The position numbers and the translations under genes were made by a program. A stretch of 64,000 bases of DNA from Taeniopygia guttata (lineage: Eukaryota; Chordata; Aves; Passeriformes; Estrildidae). The notes below the pieces were generated by a model. That model had not been told where the DNA came from. It saw only the letters and a program-made list of their open reading frames with translations, and did not search any database. Positions 26,774 through 35,140 of the stretch are shown piece after piece. Positions within the stretch are counted from its first letter, which is position 1. The number at the start of each line of letters is the position of its first letter. The DNA lies in assembly GCF_048771995.1 (NCBI RefSeq), contig NC_133024.1, positions 44,802,001-44,866,000 on the forward strand, read 5' to 3'.

Positions 26774-29700
26774 CATAAGAAGGCAAGCAAACCAACAAAA
26801 CCCACCAGTATTGTTAAGTATGCAATTTTTCCTAGTTTCTTTCTTCAAATTTGAAAATTCATAAAGCTATTAGTATTTTTTTTTAGAATCAAGAAAGCAT
26901 AAATTAGCAACAACATAAATACCCCGAAACCCAAAGCATTACTCAAAACTGAAATAGCGTTTTCTCCAGCAGCAAGAATATACACAAAAATCCAGCATGA
27001 ATTCAGTAGAACAATAAGGTGAAAGTGAACACCATGGAGAATCTTTTTTAGAAAGACTGTTTAAGCATATGATTATTTGTATTATGTTATGCATGCTGTT
27101 TGCTGTGATGACATTCTGAACAAATTATTTTGTAGCAAGTCCAAATTACAAGTCATTATATTGTTCAAGAATACATTTTAAACTCAAAATATTTATGTTC
27201 CATCAATTTATAGTGGAGATAAAATTACATTAATTTATTCCAGGGAAGGTTAGATAGACTTGTCTTTATCACAGACTTGTGGGAGAGCCAAAAGCCAGGG
27301 CTTCCTAATCCAGATCTTTTTTCCTTATGAGAAGGATTACAATTTTTGTCAATACCACGTCTCATATTCTGTATTAGGTGTTTAAAATCAAACTAAGACC
27401 AAGTCTTGTCTGTGTTTTTCCCATGACTTATTAACTTCACTGGCATTCAAAAATGTATAATTATTTCCTTTACAGTCTGAGATCCCCTGTGTGTGTAATT
27501 GCACAGGACTTCTTAGGATGTGTCCTAGGACTTTGGTATTGATCTATGTCAGGTTAAGTGAATAAAAGTCATCTTAAAGACCTTTCAAGCTTCCATGTCA
27601 CACAGCTAATTTCAGGATTCATGTTGGAGGTCCCTAGCTCTAACATTTAACCAGGAAATTTTAATTTCTTAGTACCAAAGGAGGCTACACAACTTCATTT
27701 GTTGACAATATGACAACAACTAAAGTAAATAATATTTTAGAGATAGGTATTTAACTTTCCAGATTGGATCAAGCTTGTAGCATGTAAAAACTCTGTTTTA
27801 TATGGTGGTTGTACCTCTGCAGACCTTCAGAGTCACTAAAACTTCTTAGTTGATACCACAGGGTAATCATACAAATTGCAATGGCACACATATCTGTGCC
27901 AAGTGTGCAATATTTTGATGAGATAACACTTAAGACAGTCACCTATATTAATTCTAAGAGATATTATCTGAGTTCCAAAAACTTATAGGCTGGAAATATA
28001 ATGCTTATGTCCTTCCACTAAGGAGTAGTTAACTGTCATTTCTACTTGAAAGAGAATTACAACTTACAGAATGTTAGAAAGAGAAGGCCTGACAGTTCCA
28101 TGTGATAATTTATGACCTCTTATTCACATCTTCACTTGGAACGCCTACTTATTGACCAGCTGTGCAGTTCAAAGGATAGTAGTTAGAAATTACCTTTTCT
28201 TCACATGTGTTTATTGGTATTTACAGATTCAGAAAAGGCAGCATTACCTTTATTGAAATGTTGCCTGTATAAGCCATCTTTCAAAATGGAAAAAACCTTG
28301 CTGTAGACAGGCGAATACCTTTTGCTCTTATATCCACATAGCAGGTTTTCTGTATATATTTTAACTTGAATTGCAATTACATTGCAAAGTGAGATAATAA
28401 AACAGCACCCTGTTGGTATTGAGCTCTCATATTCCAAAGAGCTGTTAATTAGGCTTCAGCACAAAAACTGATACTAAAGTAAATGGACACATGTAGACTA
28501 GCTGCTTGGAAGACGTAAATGATATTTAACACCTGAAACAATAGTTCTGCTGTTTCATCTCTTTCCATCCCTAACAGTAACCAACAGGGGATATAGCAGT
28601 TTGCTACTTAATGAGTTATAAATGATCTAATTGTCTCCTTGAAATTGTCTTTACACTTCTTTAGTGAGGTTGTTGTTTACTAAGCTTCTAATTTTATTGT
28701 CGGTCTAATAATTCAGCAAGTTTTAGTTAAATTTATAAAGTTTTAATAGCATTATTTGAACATGGATATGACAAACTAGTTAATTTTTTTCCCAAATTAT
28801 TTATTCTTCAATAATAAATTTCTTGGGTTTTTTTTTCCCTTAATTGTATTGAACTGAATGTAGAGAATACACATACAATATATGTTTTACAAATTATTTT
28901 ACCAATAAATCTTCTATTTCTTCAAATTCCTTTGTCCCTATAATGGTTGAATATGAAGAAAATGGCATTTCTTATAAAATACTTGCATCACTCAGTGAAT
29001 CAACTGACAAGGAAGTCAGCCATACACAGAACGCAAAATTTGGATTATTAGATTGCAAAATTGTTGGTTCAATTCATTATTTTGTTTATGTATTAGGACA
29101 GATATTAAAAAAAAAAAAAAGCTTAAAAGATAGGTTGTGAGTAATCAAGTAAAAAGCCATTGGAAACAGCCACAAAGGGAGGGTATTAACAATGACTCCC
29201 GATTCCTGTACATGGGGAGATCAGTCAGAAAGGCAAAAGTAGCACAGCAATAAAACTTTATATCTTCCAATTCAAAGACTTGCTATTTACAGATTATATT
29301 TCAAAGATTTCCTTTGATTTTTAGGTATCTGTTTTGTGATGTAGAACTAACAAATGAAGTTTGTGATGTTCAGCACATACTCCACTGAACACAGACAAGA
29401 CAAAGCCCATTTCTAAATTTATCCTTGAATAGTCAGCATGCTATTTTGCTCAAAGTAGGGCCATTGCAAGGTCAGTTTACAGATTGCTGTTTGTCTATAA
29501 TGAAGGATAAAGATCATAGTTGTCTCCCTTTCATTGTCTTTTGCGAAAACCATAAAAAAAAAAACTTAAAAGTTGATTGAAGTTTCAAAATTCAGTATTG
29601 AATCTTAACTATAAAGATGTGCTTAAAAATATCATGTTGTTGTCAAATTGTCCATTTAATGTATTCATACCACACATACATGGTATTCAAATAGATAATG

Positions 29701-30822
29701 ATATTGAAAATCTGCTATTTCAAGTTTAAAAATATACACGACAGATCGTTGGAAACAATTACCTTACATTAAACAGTAGAATTTGATGTGATAAGAAATA
29801 AAAAATATATGCCTAACAGATATGGAAGTGTATTTAGGAAAGAGAAAAATGAATTTGTGATATCCTAATAGTATAGGTAGAAAATTGTTCTAGAAGGTCT
29901 GCTAAGCCCAAAGCAAATTAGGGGCTTAGCCTTAGTAGTTACATGCTAATCATATATCCTCACTAGAACTCAACCCAAAATTCAATATACACCTATAATT
30001 TGGATTTAGTGATTTTTTTTTTTTATTATTTGCAAAACTTATTGATATTTACTTCTTTCTCATGATCCTTTCTCCCCATGTGATTTTGGAGAGTATGGTC
30101 AGTTACTACTGTTTTGCTCCATTTGAGGGCTATTATTTAACCAGGTCCCGAAGATGAGACAAGTAAGCTGATGAAAAATTTATCTACAATCTGGTACTGT
30201 GGTGGACTATAAGTAAGGATTAATCTAGTTTAAATTAATTATTAAAAATGGAAATAGAAACATCTATGTTTAGTCATTATTCAGTCACTCTGGAAGAATT
30301 AATCCTTTGTACACACTTTCTTGTACTGTAATGGAAAAACTTCCATTGTGAGAAATCTATGTATTCTTTCGATCTCATCTGAAGATGTAAACATATTTCC
30401 CCCCCTTAATGGGGACATACACAGTTCTATCAAATTATTTGGCCTAAACAGACAGGGTAGAAATATCAGAAGTGGCAAAATAAAGATATTCCAAACATTG
30501 GTCACTGTATTGCCTCAGCCTTCCAAAGTTTCTTCATATAGAGACTTCTAACCAGTGGTCAGAATAACTGAGTAGCAAGAAAAAAGGTCCTGAAGAAATA
30601 TCATTCAAATAAGATTCAAAATCATATTATCTCTTATGCTTGCCATGACCAGAATGTCTAAACCATCCATCCCCAAAGGGTACAAATACCAATAATTTTA
30701 TCTACTTTTTCACTTTTCAATTAGAGAATCCAGTTTTGAAAAATCCCAATAACAATATTATTAAATGTTCTTCAATGCTAAATATTAGCCATTGTCTGAA
30801 ATACACCATTAACCAGAGGAGC
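26774..30822. other. AT-rich non-coding DNA, no gene seen
   Basis: Only short open frames are present; the one at 28943-29140 has a coding-like composition but no splice acceptor or family match that I can recognise. No repeat was named. Confidence 0.5.
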
Positions 30823-31379
30823 TGTTGTGGTGTAATGCCAGCTGGAAATAATCACATAACCATTTGCTCAGTTGCCATCGTTGCAATGGGGGAGAAACTC
30901 AGTAGAGTAAAAAAGAGAAAACACATGGGTTGAGATAATGACCACTTGATAGATAAAGCAAGAAAGCACACACACACACAAGCAAAGCAGAACAAGGAAT
31001 TCATTCACCACTTCCCATGGGCAAGCACATGTTCAGCCATCCCCAGGATAACAGGGCTCCATCATTTGCTCAGGCGACTTGAGAAGACAGACATCAACAT
31101 TTTGAGCATCCTCTCCTTCCTTCTTCCACCTCCTTTCTATGCTGAGCATGTTATATGGTATGGGATATTCATTTGGGGTCAGCTGTACTGTCTGTGTCTT
31201 CTCCCAGATTTTTGTGCACCTGTGTTAACTGGATGGTGAAGTGGTGTGAGTCAGAAAAACAGTGGAAGCACTGCTTAGCAGTAACTTAAGCATCCCTGTG
31301 TTATCAGCATAATTTTCAGTGCAAATTTAAAACACGGCACCATATCAGCTACTATGAACAAAATTAACTCTACCCAAGC
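30823..31379 (-). mobile_element. Older LTR, family 1 copy B, split by the provirus
   Basis: This aligns with copy A: shared blocks include 'aaggaattcattcaccactt', 'cagccatccccaggataaca', 'gctgagcatgttatatggta', 'aagcactgcttagcagtaac' and 'cagctactatgaac'. It breaks at the provirus left edge after 'aactctacccaagc'. The remaining few bases of the LTR ('caaa..aaaacca') continue at 39916 to about 39945. Copy B was therefore already in place when the provirus inserted. A short CA repeat lies at about 30968-30979. Confidence 0.8.
31374..31379. repeat. Left target-site duplication CCAAGC
   Basis: The six bases directly before the 5' LTR (CCAAGC) are repeated directly after the 3' LTR at 39916-39921. 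A 6-bp duplication is the size made by alpha- and betaretroviral integrases. Confidence 0.95.
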
Positions 31380-31551
31380 TGTGGGAGGGGGTGTGGCTAG
31401 TGACCTCCCTGCACTGCCATGGGAGGCCACAGATGTGTAGTTTTCCCGCCTCCCAAGTTGTCTGTTATCTGTTCTCCCTTCCCCCAGTTTATGTCAATCA
31501 TTTTGTACTCCTTCCCTTTGTTCTGGAAAGTTCTAAGTTCTTTGTACCCCC

Positions 31552-31720
31552 ATTGGTTCCTCCCCCGAAACCACTCCTTCCCTCTATCCTGGTTGGCCGT
31601 TGCCATGTCACTCTCCGTTGACTCCACCCTCATACCCTCACCCGGTTGGATGCTCTACCCTTTGACCCTCCTCCCCTGTAACTGTTATATACCCTGCCCC
31701 GCCCTGGTTCGGGGCTCTCA
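31552..31720 (+). promoter_or_regulatory. LTR promoter: inverted CCAAT and TATA box
   Basis: An ATTGG (inverted CCAAT) lies at 31552-31556 and TATATA at 31686-31691. Transcription is expected to start about 25-30 bases downstream, near 31712-31720. The same elements recur in the 3' LTR (TATATA 39704-39709). Activity cannot be judged from sequence. Confidence 0.75.
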
Positions 31721-31788
31721 GAGCTGGCTCGCCCTCTGAGTGGTTGCTTCCCTTCACCCCCTTCGCCTTCCCCTTGATAAGCCCTCGG

Positions 31789-31794
31789 AATAAA
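31789..31794 (+). terminator. AATAAA in 5' LTR (normally bypassed)
   Basis: The AATAAA hexamer lies about 75 bases after the inferred transcription start, so it falls inside R and is present at both ends of the viral RNA. The 3' copy at 39807-39812 would direct polyadenylation. Confidence 0.8.
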
Positions 31795-31899
31795 GCCGTC
31801 TGAGAGACCCCGCCTGGTGGAAGACTCCTTCTCTTTATTACCACCATCGCGTGGCCGAAGTCCCCGACTTAGTCGGAGCGGACCCGGACACGTCACAAC

Positions 31900-31917
31900 T
31901 GGCGCCCGAACACGCTG
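31900..31917 (+). other. Primer-binding site, lysine-tRNA-like core
   Basis: It lies two bases after the 5' LTR end. The first 13 bases (TGGCGCCCGAACA) are identical to the complement of the 3' end of tRNA-Lys(UUU), the primer of MMTV and HIV-1. The next five bases (CGCTG) do not fit that tRNA. Either the match is limited to the acceptor stem and part of the T-arm, or another avian tRNA with the same acceptor end is used. Confidence 0.8.
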
Positions 31918-32273
31918 ACCCCTGCACGGAGTCAAGCGGAGAGCGTCTCCTCGACAGCTTCGACTCCGTGAGCCGGCTGCCCGAGGACTTCAAGCGCCGT
32001 TCGGACGTGGTTCCACGGACGACGGTGCTTCGTTTTCGGAAGACCCCTCGCCTCGTGGGCTGCAGACACCCGGAGGAGCAGGAACAGCAGCTTCGCGGAA
32101 GCTCCCTCGCACTCCGGACCTGCAGCGCTTCCACCCCCCTTTGAGGCCATCTTCTTTTCGACGGGCGTCCTTAGTGGTGAGTTTTTCGTGCCCCGTTTGG
32201 CACCTGACCCCGTCTCTTTTCCTTTCTGTTTCTCCTTTGCCTCCTTGGGGAATTTTTTAGCCGTCTTGACATA
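31918..32273 (+). promoter_or_regulatory. 5' untranslated leader with splice donor
   Basis: From the inferred transcription start to the gag start I find no ATG, so gag has the first AUG of the full-length RNA. A near-consensus donor, GTGAGT, lies at 32177-32182 ('ttagtg|gtgagt'). Joining it to the acceptor at 38089 would place the env ATG first on the spliced RNA. The packaging signal is presumably here but was not located. A YY1-type GCCATCTT lies at 32146-32153. Confidence 0.7.
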
Positions 32274-34457
32274 ATGGGCAACCGTATGTCTCCGGCTCGG
32301 CGGGATTTTTATTCCCATGTTAAGTCATCCCTTGTTCTGGGAAATATTTCTTTTAACAAAAGGGATTTAAAAGCCTTAATCAACTTAATTTTTGACCACC
32401 TTCCTGACACTGCGCAGGAAGATTTCAACTCGGTTCAGTTTTGGGGGAAAGTTGGGCGTTTATTATACGATTTACAAGTTAAGGGAAATTTTAAAGTGGG
32501 ACGTTTCTTTCCTTTATTTCATTCTATTTTTACGTTATTTAAACAAAAACGGGAGAGTTGGGCCCCCAGTTTTCCTAACCCTCATTCCGTCCCCCCCACT
32601 CCTAACCCCTTTTCCCCTAAGGGTGGGTCGGGCAGCAGACCCTGCCAAAGTCTGGCACAGGGTTGCCACCGTCTCCCTGCTGCTCCCCGTCCCATCCTGT
32701 CCTCTTTTCGACCTGGGACTGGCCACCCCAGTTCGACCCTTTCCTCGTCCCAAGACCCTCAGACCCCTGTCCCCAGTTTAAAACCTTGCTGTTCAATTCC
32801 TAATCTGTGCCAGCATACATCACAAAATGGCGCCGGCCGCATGGCCGAGCTGGCATCAGAAGCGCCACAAAATGGCGTCCCAGCTCCTCCCTACTCCCCT
32901 CGGGTTCCCGCCATTTCCCCTTTGACCCCTCCTCCGTCGAGTGCCGCCCCTGCGTCGGGTCCCGCCCTGTCTGATGCGTCGATGGTGTCATCGTCGGGAC
33001 CCGCCCCCTCCGTCCCCTTGACCGCGCCCCTGGGTGGGCCCCCGGTGGGAGGGACCGGCCTACAGGAAGGCCACGCCCCTGTGGGTGGGAACTCCCTGCC
33101 GGAAGGCCCCGCCCCGGGAGGTGGGCCTAGTCCCGCCTCCCCCTCTCCAGCCACTTCCGGTTCCCACGCTACCGGAACCGGAAGTCGGCCTGGCCGGAAG
33201 CAGGCCATCTTGGCCTGCAAGGCTCCACGCCACCGGAGCCCAACGGTCAGGGAGAGGTTCAAGGCCCTCACCCGTCCTGCCTCATCCTCCGAAGAGGATG
33301 AGGACAGGGACAGCCCCCGGCCCACACCTAGGTCGGGAGGCGGGTGGGCTAAGATACGGGCAGCGGCCATCGAGGACGGGGACTTAGACCTCGCCCGTGA
33401 CCTTGGGCCTTTTGCGGCACCGGTGATAAGGGAGAGGGGAAAGCGGCCCCGGTGGGAGCAAGTACCATACGCTGAGGTGAAGGAGCTGAGGAAAGCGGCA
33501 AAAGACTATGGCCGCGAATCGCCATTCTTTAAAAACGTTTTGGACCTCACATTTTCTGGACGGACACTGGTCCAGCATGATATCAAATACATCGCCAAGT
33601 CCCTGTTGTCCCCCACGGAACTCCTGCTTTGGGAGGTTCAGTGGAAAAAGCTACTGAAACCTCTCATTATAAAGCACAACCTAGCGGAGACCTTGGGCAC
33701 AGGCGACGAGGTAATGGAGGCTATGGCGGGAGATGGAGAATTCGGCCAGCCGGAGGACCAAATCCAACTGCCGATACCTCTCCTTGATGACATCAGAGAG
33801 GCTGGCCGTGCCGTGCTACTGAAAATCCCGGACGGTAAAACTCCCTCCCAAAGTTTTTCAACTATCCTCCAAGGACCGGACGAGTCATTCATCAAATTTG
33901 TTGACCGCCTCAGAGAGGCCATAGAAAAGCAGATAGAGCACCCTGCGGCGAGGGAAGAGCTCCTCCGAAAGATGGCGGTGACCAACGCCTCTGCGGAGAC
34001 CAAGAAGATCTTGAGAGCGTTACCGCAGGACCCCGAGCCCACCATCTCCCAGATGGTGGAGGCATGCGTCAAAGCAACATCTACAGAGGTAACGGTCGCA
34101 ATGGCAGTGAGTAAAGGGGTGGGGGAGGCAATGTTAAATATGAACACTGTGCGCTGCTTCGGGTGTGGCCAAATGGGCCACATACAAGCGAACTGCCCAC
34201 ACTGGCCCCCGGAGCAGTTCTACAACCCGTATATGCCTTCCCCAAGACCCCCACCAAGGAACTCTTTCCCGCCATACCAGCCGGCGGGAAACGGGCCGCG
34301 GAGCGCGAGGAGGGGCCGCGTGAGGACAACAAATGGCCCTTCTCAGCGCCCGAGCCTCCCTACTATCCGGGAGGACCAATGGCCCAGGGGACAGTTTCGG
34401 AGGATTGGCGGAGCACCGACGACGGACTTCGCCTCCTCCGAAGAACGGCCAACTTAG
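32274..34457 (+). CDS. gag: Gag polyprotein (MA, long Pro-rich region, CA, NC)
   Basis: Gag makes the virion core. The start is the first ATG of the leader. Residues 1-7 (MGNRMSP) give a glycine at position 2, a likely N-myristoylation signal for membrane targeting. Residues about 1-97 form the matrix-like part. Residues about 100-350 are a long Pro/Gly/Ser-rich segment with two 12-residue repeats (258-269, 270-281) and an acidic SSSEEDEDRD stretch. Capsid spans about 376-605, with the major homology region at 533-550 starting QGPDESF. Nucleocapsid has a single zinc knuckle, CX2CX4HX4C, at 628-641, followed by a basic Arg-rich tail. No clear PTAP or PPXY late motif was seen. A -1 slip site at codons 672-673 sends some ribosomes into pro; unslipped translation ends at residue 727. 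The frame is intact. Cleavage sites are not determined. Confidence 0.95.
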   Translation: MGNRMSPARRDFYSHVKSSLVLGNISFNKRDLKALINLIFDHLPDTAQEDFNSVQFWGKVGRLLYDLQVKGNFKVGRFFPLFHSIFTLFKQKRESWAPSFPNPHSVPPTPNPFSPKGGSGSRPCQSLAQGCHRLPAAPRPILSSFRPGTGHPSSTLSSSQDPQTPVPSLKPCCSIPNLCQHTSQNGAGRMAELASEAPQNGVPAPPYSPRVPAISPLTPPPSSAAPASGPALSDASMVSSSGPAPSVPLTAPLGGPPVGGTGLQEGHAPVGGNSLPEGPAPGGGPSPASPSPATSGSHATGTGSRPGRKQAILACKAPRHRSPTVRERFKALTRPASSSEEDEDRDSPRPTPRSGGGWAKIRAAAIEDGDLDLARDLGPFAAPVIRERGKRPRWEQVPYAEVKELRKAAKDYGRESPFFKNVLDLTFSGRTLVQHDIKYIAKSLLSPTELLLWEVQWKKLLKPLIIKHNLAETLGTGDEVMEAMAGDGEFGQPEDQIQLPIPLLDDIREAGRAVLLKIPDGKTPSQSFSTILQGPDESFIKFVDRLREAIEKQIEHPAAREELLRKMAVTNASAETKKILRALPQDPEPTISQMVEACVKATSTEVTVAMAVSKGVGEAMLNMNTVRCFGCGQMGHIQANCPHWPPEQFYNPYMPSPRPPPRNSFPPYQPAGNGPRSARRGRVRTTNGPSQRPSLPTIREDQWPRGQFRRIGGAPTTDFASSEERPT
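33045..33116 (+). repeat. Tandem 12-codon repeat within gag
   Basis: Two imperfect units code for VGGTGLQEGHAP and VGGNSLPEGPAP. At DNA level both keep 'ggaaggcc.cgcccc'. It lies in the Pro-rich region, where length change is tolerated in retroviral Gag. Confidence 0.75.
33153..33185 (+). repeat. Perfect 12-bp inverted repeat in gag with ETS-type sites
   Basis: ACTTCCGGTTCC (33153-33164) and its exact reverse complement GGAACCGGAAGT (33174-33185) are separated by 9 bases. The RNA could fold into a 12-bp hairpin. Each DNA arm holds a CCGGAAGT core, the ETS factor consensus. Function is unknown. Confidence 0.7.
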
Positions 34458-35140
34458 ATCCCGGCCACCGCCAGGTCCTCAAGAGCTCCATGACTGTCAC
34501 CTTCCAGGATGAGGACCTGGTGAGAGTCCCCGCGGAGTTCCTGGAGCCCCCTCACTGCCAGGGCGAAGCGACCGTCCTCATCGTCGGAGACGCAAGGCAC
34601 ACACCCGACAGGATCTCCATCATCCCTGAAGTGGTGTGTGTCCCACCGGGGTCCGAGGTAACGGTCTCGGTCACCTGCCATGAGCCCCCCTACACCTTGG
34701 GCAGAGGACTCCCCTTCGCCCTGCTCTATCTGCTGGACTCAAACGACCTCTCTGAACGGAACTCTGGACAGGACATTCATGTTTTTCTGACTCAAAATGT
34801 AACTAAAGAAAGACCTATAATTCGGACTGTGCTTTCTTTACAGGGAAAGTCGGTGGCGATGGACCTAATGGCAGACACTGGGGCGGATGTCACCATCATT
34901 CCCAGGGCAAAGTGGCCCCGCGACTGGGAGTTGGTGCCCCCTTGTGGCACAATCTCCGGAGTGGGCGGAGCTGTCAACTCCATGCGCAGCCGACGCTTGG
35001 TAAGTGTGGAGGGTCCAGAGGGACAAATAGCCACAATTCGACCGTTTGTGGTTTCTTCCAACATCATGCTATTAGGCAGGGACGTATTGTCCCAGTGGGG
35101 TGCCCGCCTTGACATCCCTAGCCCTGCGTGGGATTTTTAG
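34163..35140 (+). CDS. pro: Pro frame: retroviral aspartic protease (via -1 frameshift)
   Basis: Pro is made as a Gag-Pro fusion, so the first ATG-like codon of the open frame is not a real start. Pro-specific translation begins at about 34292 after the slip at 34286-34292 (frame residue 43). The frame overlaps gag by 295 bases. Frame residues about 60-215 form a segment without a motif I can assign; betaretroviruses carry a dUTPase in this place, but I do not see its conserved motifs. The protease is at about 216-320: active-site DTG at 238-240 within MADTGADVTII, a Gly-rich flap SGVGGA at 265-270, and the second-helix motif LLGRDVL at 303-309. The protease acts as a dimer to cut Gag and Pol. 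No G-patch follows. The frame ends with a TAG placed directly after a second slip site. The frame is intact. Confidence 0.93.
   Translation: MWPNGPHTSELPTLAPGAVLQPVYAFPKTPTKELFPAIPAGGKRAAEREEGPREDNKWPFSAPEPPYYPGGPMAQGTVSEDWRSTDDGLRLLRRTANLDPGHRQVLKSSMTVTFQDEDLVRVPAEFLEPPHCQGEATVLIVGDARHTPDRISIIPEVVCVPPGSEVTVSVTCHEPPYTLGRGLPFALLYLLDSNDLSERNSGQDIHVFLTQNVTKERPIIRTVLSLQGKSVAMDLMADTGADVTIIPRAKWPRDWELVPPCGTISGVGGAVNSMRSRRLVSVEGPEGQIATIRPFVVSSNIMLLGRDVLSQWGARLDIPSPAWDF
34286..34292 (+). promoter_or_regulatory. gag-pro -1 frameshift site GGGAAAC
   Basis: The heptamer G GGA AAC is in the correct register for gag codons 672-673. It is the same slip heptamer used at gag-pro in Mason-Pfizer-type betaretroviruses. 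After a -1 slip reading continues in the pro frame. GC-rich sequence follows, in which CGCGG and CCGCG can pair as a stem about 5-25 bases downstream; a pseudoknot was not verified. Confidence 0.88.

Larger units (their letters stand above)
31380..31897 (+). repeat. 5' LTR (518 bp)
   Basis: It begins TGTGGGAG and ends GTCACA, giving TGTG...CACA inverted ends. By the positions of the TATA box and AATAAA, U3 is about 31380-31714, R about 31715-31812 and U5 the rest up to 31897; the exact R limits are inferred. It differs from the 3' LTR at 31590 (T versus C at 39608) and 31710 (C versus T at 39728). The first 61 bases are the part that, in the 3' copy, codes for the end of Env. Confidence 0.97.

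Noticed and set aside
28943..29140. 65-codon + strand frame with coding-like composition
   Set aside because: No splice acceptor before it, ends in a lysine run from an A-tract, no recognised family.
31630..33370. Several antisense open frames across the LTR, leader and gag
   Set aside because: They mirror GC-rich sense coding or LTR sequence and are low-complexity (Arg/Gly/Ser). A HBZ-like antisense gene was considered, but no bZIP or other domain is visible.
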